Source: Hyphochytrium catenoides (lineage: Eukaryota > Sar > Hyphochytriomycetes > Hyphochytriales > Hyphochytriaceae). Taken from it: a DNA stretch of 11,913 nucleotides. Under the pieces are notes generated by a model. That model did no database searches. It was not told where the DNA came from and was given only the letters and a program-made list of their open reading frames with translations. Positions 7,201-11,913 of the stretch are shown in pieces. The DNA lies in the NCBI GenBank assembly GCA_900088475.1, contig FLMG01004439.1:1793-13705 (forward strand), read 5' to 3'. The first letter of the stretch is position 1. Each line of letters opens with the position of its first letter. The translations under genes were made by a program, and so were the position numbers.

Positions 7201-9936
7201 CTTCATGAGAGTCTGAATGCCTGGATAGAAGGAGAGATGGTGGATTACACCTGGGAGACCAAGGACGAAGAAAAGGGAGAAGGAGGGGTGAGGAAAGAGT
7301 CCCTACCCACGCAGAAGAGGATCAGCATCAAGGAGCTGCCACCCCATCTCATCATCCATCTCAAGCGCTTCGAGTTTGACTTTGACACGATGCAGCAGAG
7401 CAAGATCAATGACCGCTTTGAGTTCCCATCGAGCATCAACATGAAGCCATATACGAAGGAGGGAAGGGAGGAGAGACTGAAGAAGAGAGGGAAGGAAGTG
7501 AAAGAGAGCGGCGCATCCAATGCAGAGGAAGGAAAGAATGTTGGGGAAGAAGGCCCCGGAGAAGGGAGAGGCTCATACGATGGCTCAGAAGAAGAGTTTG
7601 AGGAGGAGAGCGCTCATCCTCCTGAATATTATGAGTACGAGCTGGCAGGCATCGTGGTGCACATAGGAACAGCGAACTCTGGTCATTACTACTCTTTCGT
7701 CAAAGAGAGATCGGGGATGAACCCAGGAGCGGAGATGGGAGAAGAAGAGGAGACAGAGGAGAGGAATGGCTGGTTTGAGTTCAACGATACGATCGTCTCC
7801 CACTTCGACCCACGCAGGATAGAGGAGGAGTGCTTCGGGGGCCCACCAGCAGGGAGACCAGGGGGCGCGGGAGGCTTCTCTCAGGGAGGAGGAAAGTACT
7901 CTGATGGGACTGCCTCCTCACATCTGAAGCTGAAGAACGCGTTTATGCTGATCTACGATCGAAAGCCCTCTCAAAGGAAGAGAGAGAGCGAAGACGAGAC
8001 GCTCTCCAAACGAAAAAAGCCGTATCGTCGCTCTTCCTCTGTTCTTCCTGAACACCGCAACTCTGCGGCAGAAACAGAGCTGCTCATCCAAGAGCTGCTA
8101 TCACGCCACAGGAAGAGGAAGAGAAAGGTCGCTGTCCGCGTCCCTCTTCCTCAGCATATCCTAGAGAGAATTCTAGATGAGAATTTGGAGTTCTGGAGAA
8201 GGAGGAACGTCCTAGACAGGGCATACTTTGACTTTATGGACGCCCTCTTCGACAGGGCGATGGAGGCGGACTGGAAAGGAGGGGAGGGACAGAGGACAAA
8301 GTTTGAGCTTGGGAAGCTCGGAGTAGTCTTTGCCTATGGGACGGTGCCGCAGACCCACGACTCCTCGCTGCTTTCTGAATGGGTAGACAAGGTTCAAGAC
8401 TTCTACCTTAAAAAGCCAGCCCCGTGCCAGTGGCTGCTTGAATACTTGGCAGAGGAAGCGAAAGCAGAGGATGGTAAAGGAGGGCTAAGACAGTTTATTT
8501 TGAGGGAGGAGGAGGTCGCCAGCAAGGGTGCAGAGAGGCTTGCTGCCCTTGCCATGCGCGATGCGCCGGAGCAAAAGGTTCTGGAAGGGCCGGGAAGCAC
8601 ACGTTCTCCACAACTCAAGGTGGCGATCTCTGCCCTGGAGCTGATGGAAGAGAGTGATGAGTACGCCGTACGCGTTGGGTCCATTATAGGGGAATATTGC
8701 GCCCGAAGTGAAGGTTCTCCGGCAGCTCTCTTGGCAGAAAAGCCTGAAGTTTTGAATGTCTTAGCCAGAACCTTGGTGACGGCCTCAAAGCAAACTGGCG
8801 GTGGTAGAGGGGGCACAACCAATGTGAAGCGGAGAGTATTCTGTCTCCACGGTGTGGTCAAGGCCCTTGCCTTGCTCCTATCTCATGAATACAGAGGAGC
8901 GCTGACAGAGGAAGCAGCAGCTTCATCTGGCTTACCGGGGGAGGGAAGCGGATTAGCCACAGGTGTCCACCCTTCGGAAGCAAAACTTGGAAAAGACGAC
9001 AAAGGAAGAGAAGAAGAAAGAATATATATTGCCCAGGAGAAAGAGATGCTCGCGAAACTAGAGGAGAGAGCGGATCTTCCGGCTTGGGTCCGCGAGACAA
9101 GGTCTCTAGAGTCCTTAATAAATCAGGCACTATGGACGGACAATATCCCTCTGGTCAAGCAGATTCTCAGCCTTCTCTGTCGCCTCAGCCCAGCTCTACA
9201 GCGCCAAGTAAAGGAGCTGGCGCTCAACTCCATTCAGAAGCTGGACTATGACAGAGTTAAGCCTTTCTTCCGCTGCCTAATGGTCCTTCTCTCTCTTCCT
9301 CCTGCTTCCCGTGCGGTAAGTGTTGGAGAGATAATGGAGCCACTGTTAGAAGTCATTGAAGGACAACAGCGCTTCTTTAAAATGACGGAGACCTCCATTA
9401 ACATGCTTCTGCGGATGGTCAAACACTGTCCTGGGGTCCGTTCCTGGCTTCAAGACCATGCGGAGTGGCTCCAGTGGGCTGACCTCTGGCTGACAAAGGC
9501 TTGGAACTCAGGAAGAGCCAGCCCTGGCGTTACTGGTGCACAGTTGCTAAAGAAGTCAGCTCCTACCTCTTTCTATATGCACCCTCCTTGCCCTCCTCCA
9601 ACAGCCGCACAGACGAACAGACTGTGGCAGCATATGATGGGCAATGTCAAGGCGCTTCTCCGTGGATTAGAGCTTGTCTATGCTGCCTATAGCAGTGACG
9701 ACGACCCAGAACCCCTGCTTGGAAGGCGGATCTGCGTCAAATGGCAACACGAACAGTGGTACAAAGGCTCTGTAGTGCAGTACGACGCCCCTATGCGCTT
9801 GCATCACGTCCGGTACGATGACGGAGACTTTCGTAAGTACAAGATGTCAGAGAAGACGTGGGTCTTTGTGTCTAAGGAGGACGAGGAAGCTCCGAATGGA
9901 GCACCTCCGAAAGCTGTTCTATCATTGCAGGTGTGA
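855..9936 (+). CDS. Giant ubiquitin-specific protease (USP9X/USP24-like) with N-terminal MABP-like domain, 4 exons
   Basis: Model: join(855-1506, 1810-2605, 2730-3056, 3231-9936), 2826 residues. It is a deubiquitinase of cysteine peptidase family C19, removing ubiquitin from substrates. The start is the first ATG after an in-frame stop at 795-797, with G at -3 and +4. Order seen: MABP-like prism 5-145, Tudor-like barrel 160-215, helical region with the family-like motif WLTREWFANWL at 551-561, ubiquitin-like fold 1082-1163, USP domain about 1724-2170, basic patches 2185-2192 and 2216-2226, more helices, and a Tudor-like barrel 2756-2806. Catalytic Cys1731, His2077 and Asn2110 are all present. 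The size resembles animal USP9X and USP24 (roughly 2500-2600 residues). The C-terminus is uncertain: a donor-like site at 9931 could replace the last codon with 18 others. Family assignment is firm; substrates, cellular site and orthology to one human paralogue are not known. Confidence 0.88.
1332..1499 (+). other. Tudor/MBT-like barrel coding region (residues about 160-215)
   Basis: The segment has the pattern EGEPVDVRD, RWSVGTVV, LTIRFKG, KWDVTV, and then GTFTS. This is a five-strand small barrel signature in which a short hydrophobic strand with Asp is followed by a Trp, a VGTVV strand and a WD-V motif. Such barrels in the Tudor/MBT/chromo-barrel superfamily often bind methylated Lys or Arg or serve as protein interfaces. 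The ligand cannot be told from sequence. It ends almost exactly at intron 1. Confidence 0.5.
1507..1809 (+). other. Intron 1 (303 nt, phase 1)
   Basis: The donor is GTACGT at 1507-1512 and the acceptor is ATTAG ending at 1809. Removing it joins G with CG to make an Ala codon (residue 218) and brings the frame of exon 1 into that of exon 2, restoring GTFTSASTQEKRVKPGTPW. The intron contains in-frame stops and pyrimidine-rich stretches. Reading through gives sequence of a very different, low-complexity character. Confidence 0.8.
2606..2729 (+). other. Intron 2 (124 nt, phase 2)
   Basis: The donor is GTACGG at 2606-2611, and the acceptor is CACCCAG ending at 2729 after a long pyrimidine tract (about 2660-2712). 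Joining CG with G makes Arg483 and gives AKRYLLCPFLGKRLKAVSH, a helical repeat of the kind found in USP9X/USP24 N-terminal regions. An AG at 2714-2715 was also considered, but it breaks the reading frame. Confidence 0.8.
3057..3230 (+). other. Intron 3 (174 nt, phase 2)
   Basis: The donor is GTAACA at 3057-3062 and the acceptor is CATGTAG ending at 3230. Joining AG with G makes Arg592 and yields HYEVIRRCQPLMDFLIAER, continuous helical sequence of the family. A later AG at 3236-3237 gives the wrong phase. Without splicing, the frame stops at TAA 3058-3060. Confidence 0.8.
4699..4944 (+). other. Ubiquitin-like domain coding region (residues 1082-1163)
   Basis: Inside the helical region lies a ubiquitin-fold pattern: a first strand (MLKVIVRQS), a second strand (REL.LPV), a helix entered by SEDVRSLRIRLSQRL, then PPQLVRLYNYKRSRL, and a last strand FVDVVLL. 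USP9X and USP24 carry a ubiquitin-like insertion at a comparable place upstream of the catalytic domain, which supports the family call. Its role in regulation or binding cannot be read from the sequence. Confidence 0.65.
6613..7965 (+). other. USP catalytic domain (C19) coding region (residues about 1724-2170)
   Basis: The Cys box GLKNLGNICYMNSILQQFYM has catalytic Cys1731 at 6646-6648. QQDASEFL (QQD at 7003-7011) follows, then LPPHLIIHLKRFEFD in the palm. The His box is GIVVHIGTANSGHYYSF, with His2077 at 7684-7686. WFEFNDTIV has Asn2110 at 7783-7785, followed by IEEECFGG and NAFMLIYDR. All hallmark boxes are present, so activity is expected. Two low-complexity insertions occur: Ser/Gly-rich at about 6730-6860, and Glu/Lys/Gly-rich at about 7450-7615. 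The fingers lack the usual zinc-binding cysteines. The residue before the catalytic Cys is Ile instead of the usual Thr. Confidence 0.95.
7966..8136 (+). other. Basic, nuclear-localisation-like patches (residues about 2170-2227)
   Basis: Directly after the catalytic domain come QRKRESED, KRKKPYRR (residues 2185-2192) and RHRKRKRKV (2217-2225). Clusters of this kind can act as nuclear localisation signals or bind nucleic acid. Together with Tudor-like barrels at both ends they hint at some nuclear function, in tension with the membrane-type MABP prism. This is inference only. Confidence 0.4.
9721..9870 (+). other. C-terminal Tudor/Agenet-like barrel coding region (residues 2756-2805)
   Basis: The pattern GRRICVKW, QWYKGSVVQYD, HHVRYDDGDFRKY, KTWVFV matches small Tudor/Agenet-like barrels, in which a W-Y-x-G-x-V strand is followed by a YDDG turn and a closing strand with W. 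It is the last recognisable domain. The preceding residues (about 2227-2755) look helical, without a domain I can name. Confidence 0.6.
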
Positions 9937-10048
9937 GACCTCGACCCTGTCCTCCAGATAGCCAAGGCAGATCTTGGTCTTCTAGGCTGCCCTGGCAGAC
10001 ATTGGTGCTAGAAAGGAGGTTGGGCACACATTCTCATTGTCTCCACAG
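9931..10048 (+). other. Possible terminal intron giving an alternative C-terminus
   Basis: CAG is followed by GTGTGAG at 9931, and the sequence ending in TTGTCTCCACAG at 10048 is a good acceptor. The putative donor contains the TGA stop of the main model. Splicing would be in phase 0 and add 18 codons from 10049, ending at TAG 10103-10105. Either form is possible; the unspliced stop is the simpler choice. Confidence 0.3.
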
Positions 10049-10947
10049 AGCTATAAAGGAGAGAGAGAGAGCATTCTTGGATGTCCCGACGGCTCTGCAC
10101 CGTAGGCAGCATACAAATGCAAAGAGAAGGAAACAAGTATGACCATTTGCATGTGTTATTGCTTGCCTCTCTCTCGGTAGAGATTGTTGAAGAGACTGTG
10201 ACGAAACATCGATCGCGATAGATCTAAGCCTTTACATCCTCAAGAAACCCGGGTACAGTCTGTCTACATCCTCTATAATGTGTCAAGCAAAGTCAGGCCA
10301 GCCCTTGTGAGCTGCGAGCCAATTGCCGGGAGGAGCATCTGAGAGTCAGGCTATTAGATCTCGATTATATAAGAAAATGACGGACATGTCCGTTGCCTCT
10401 TCAACTTCCTAGTTCCTCGCTAAACTAGTGGATGTTCCTCGCCGCTGGAGATGAAGGGTCTATAACTCTGTCAGCTCTGACTCTTCCTCTTGCGCTGGAT
10501 TTGGAGCGAGGGACAAGGGGTTATGATAGAATCTCAAGGCAGAGTCAGTCCCCGCTTATCGCCAGACCGATGTACCATCTGTAGAAGACGCTTATAACAA
10601 AATGAGACAGCCAAGAATATATTAATATAGCCTTATATTGCTAGCCCTTTGAGTTACCTCCCGAATCTTTGAGTTGCTATCCAGGGTGAATTCATTGGGA
10701 CAATCATCAGGTTCGCGTCTCTTTGCTGCGGCTTGTTTTGCCATAAAATGAGGGACTTTCAGTTGCAGGAGGAGCGGGGCGGACAACAGCAAGTCAACCC
10801 ATCAGGTGCCTGATTGTCAGTTGAACTCAATGTCAATCACAGAGTGGGAGGACATCCACTCCCTAAGTTCCTTGTTGACACTTCTGTCTGCCTCACCCAA
10901 GTGTGGCACATCTCCATGAATGCAGTTCTAAGGTTTGACGAAGAGGA
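9937..10947. other. Non-coding interval downstream of the protease gene
   Basis: About 1 kb without a convincing reading frame on either strand. It probably holds the protease 3' UTR followed by intergenic DNA. Items visible: a GA run at 10058-10070, a TATATAAG string near 10365 with a 14-base palindrome after it (10380-10393), an AT-rich patch at 10616-10640, a repeated CTTTGAGTT (10647 and 10667), and a cluster of inverted repeats at 10801-10861. I found no tRNA, snRNA or rRNA signature. Confidence 0.5.
10801..10861. other. Three adjacent inverted repeats (possible structured element)
   Basis: ATCAGG-tg-CCTGAT occupies 10801-10814. TGATTG at 10811-10816 pairs with CAATCA at 10834-10839, around an inner TTGA/TCAA stem (10821-10830). 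GAGTGG at 10842-10847 pairs with CCACTC at 10856-10861. All stems are perfect but short. The first two overlap, so they would be alternative folds. No known RNA family is recognised. Confidence 0.35.
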
Positions 10948-11306
10948 ATGCGAGTCTTTTCAACTATGAGGGTGACGGCTACCACGACTTTGTCCAAAGA
11001 AGTGCAAATGAGAGTTCTGCCACCAATCGCAGCCTTCTGCTTGACCTCAAAGCTAGGACTGTCTCACCTAAGCTTTAGGTCCGCCAAACGAGCGAAGAGT
11101 CATAGAAGAGGATGGCGCATCGTGGAGGAAAGTCACAGAGCTCGGCTGAGCTACGGTTCTTTACTACTAGGACCAGAAGTTCGATCGTCTTTTCCATGGC
11201 AGCCTCTCCCAAGTGAGTCGTCACAGCTGTAACTGGCAGTGCCCAGCTAATTTTTCTTCTCACAGATGGAAACTACCTTCCAACAGGCAGCCGAAGACTC
11301 ATAATA
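10948..11306 (+). other. Speculative spliced unit with 41-nt exon
   Basis: An ATG at 10948 opens a frame of 94 codons. Inside its end is a GTGAGT donor-like site (11213-11218). A strong acceptor, TTTTTCTTCTCACAG, ends at 11265 after a branch-like gctaat. A consensus GTAAGT donor follows at 11307. Together they would define an intron of 53 nt and an exon of 41 nt. The frame stays open across the first junction, but the product (Ser/Arg-rich, no domain) is not protein-family-like. It could be a non-coding transcript, the first part of a gene beyond the window, or chance. Confidence 0.15.
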
Positions 11307-11335
11307 GTAAGTACCCATCTACTGTCCGCCCTCTA

Positions 11336-11400
11336 ATGCTGCTGCTACTGCTTCTCATTGTTGCACCTCCTACTGCTGCTTTTACACTGCTGCTGCTGTG
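11336..11400. repeat. Imperfect CTG-rich trinucleotide tract
   Basis: CTG, CTA and CTT triplets dominate, in two clusters: about 11337-11356 and 11373-11399. Translated, it gives a leucine-rich hydrophobic string that stops at TGA 11399-11401, so a signal-peptide look is likely an artefact of the repeat. It could equally be a pyrimidine-rich intron portion after the GTAAGT at 11307. Confidence 0.7.
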
Positions 11401-11448
11401 ACCTACGAGTAGGAGCTCTACAGCCTGATATTGGACCCTGAACGTGGG

Positions 11449-11508
11449 CCTAGAGCTGAGCCTGGAGCTGGTCCTGGAGCTGGACCTGAGGCTGGGCCTG
11501 AGGCTGTG
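11449..11508 (+). repeat. 12-nt tandem repeat, five units
   Basis: Five consecutive 12-base units of the form CCTGRRGCTGRN run from 11449 to 11508 (CCTAGAGCTGAG, CCTGGAGCTGGT, CCTGGAGCTGGA, CCTGAGGCTGGG, CCTGAGGCTGTG). The unit is itself close to a doubled hexamer. In one plus frame it encodes Pro-Gly/Glu-Ala-Gly repeats, and that frame continues open to about 11655 without any recognisable domain. Confidence 0.85.
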
Positions 11509-11894
11509 GAGCTGGTGGATGGCGCGGCGGAAGGTGGGACAGCGCGCGCTCAAAGGGGAGAGAACTGTATAGCCAGAGGCTCTCTCTATTTGGGACATAA
11601 TCGATCTATTGTCTTACTTATTACTAAATCTCTCTCTCTAATGGGGCCATTCTGACCGAACTGTATCTTTTGAACCTTTCAGAAGCATCCTTCACCTACC
11701 CACCGGCTGGGAATTTATCTATATATCTCGGACTCTGTTTATTATATGTGACTTCATGTAGGTTGTTTAATGATATATCATTCAGCGCTGTCCTGCCAGA
11801 GAAAGAGGTGGCTCTTCCGACCACCCACCCCCATCATGAGAGAGTCCTGTCAGACCTTGGACCCACAGCCCCAGCAGCGTCATGAGCTCACCTC
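11509..11894. other. Sequence without supported genes near the right edge
   Basis: Open frames here are short, begin at non-ATG codons or are composition-driven. An acceptor-like pyrimidine run ending in TTTCAG lies at 11677-11682, and an AT-rich patch at 11715-11785. I see no domain, RNA gene or mobile element. Confidence 0.5.
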
Positions 11895-11913
11895 AGAGAG
11901 AGAGGGAGAGAGA
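11895..11913. repeat. (GA)n repeat at right window edge
   Basis: The last 19 bases are AG/GA repeat with one interruption (ggg), the same kind of repeat as at position 1. Confidence 0.8.

Noticed and set aside
8403-8861. Minus-strand open frame of 152 codons
   Set aside because: It is fully antisense to the helical C-terminal half of the protease. Composition is Ser/Ala/Pro-rich as expected of a shadow frame.
10380-10393. Perfect 14-base palindrome ACGGACATGTCCGT, 15 bases after a TATATAAG string
   Set aside because: One perfect 14-base palindrome is about what chance predicts in 12 kb, and no gene starts after it.
11337-11401. Leucine-rich string resembling a signal peptide
   Set aside because: It comes from CTG-type triplets and ends at a stop immediately after the tract, so there is no mature protein to export.
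11299-11598. Minus-strand open frame of 99 codons, Ser/Arg-rich
   Set aside because: Its sequence is dictated by the CTG tract and the 12-nt tandem repeat read in reverse; no domain.
9937-11913. tRNA, snRNA, 5S rRNA, transposon ends or CRISPR
   Set aside because: Looked for T-loop consensus, snRNA 5' ends, terminal inverted repeats and spaced repeats by eye; none was found.

Overview
This is a nuclear window from a eukaryotic microbe. Most of it is one large plus-strand gene with three short spliceosomal (GT-AG) introns. Base composition looks roughly balanced. Coding sequence is dense but interrupted, and CT/GA microsatellites are frequent, including at both window edges. This would fit a compact protist genome; a stramenopile alga such as a eustigmatophyte is my guess, but nothing here identifies the lineage and I hold it weakly.

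Layout. Positions 1-854 are a non-coding leader: purine-rich DNA with a (GA)n edge, a weak promoter candidate, two long CT microsatellites (the first with two undetermined bases), and a 13-codon upstream ORF. Positions 855-9936 are the main gene. My model is join(855-1506, 1810-2605, 2730-3056, 3231-9936): 8481 nt, a multiple of three, giving 2826 residues. Every junction keeps the frame, and every join restores sequence that reads like the family. Positions 9937-11913 hold no convincing gene: short inverted repeats, splice-site-like signals around a possible 41-nt exon, a CTG-rich stretch, a 12-nt tandem repeat and a closing GA tract.

The gene encodes a giant ubiquitin-specific protease (peptidase family C19) of the USP9X/FAF-USP24 type. 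The order is: MABP-like beta-prism (about residues 5-145), Tudor-like barrel (160-215), long helical ARM/HEAT-like region with an embedded ubiquitin-like domain (1082-1163), USP catalytic domain (about 1724-2170; Cys1731, His2077, Asn2110), basic nuclear-localisation-like patches, a second helical region, and a C-terminal Tudor/Agenet-like barrel (about 2756-2806). The usual zinc-binding cysteines of the USP fingers are absent, while the catalytic residues are kept.

The main point of interest is this architecture. A membrane/ESCRT-associated module (MABP) and a Tudor-like module, both encoded by exon 1, sit in front of a USP9X/USP24-like enzyme that ends in another Tudor-like module. Family assignments are from remembered motifs and were not tested by a search.
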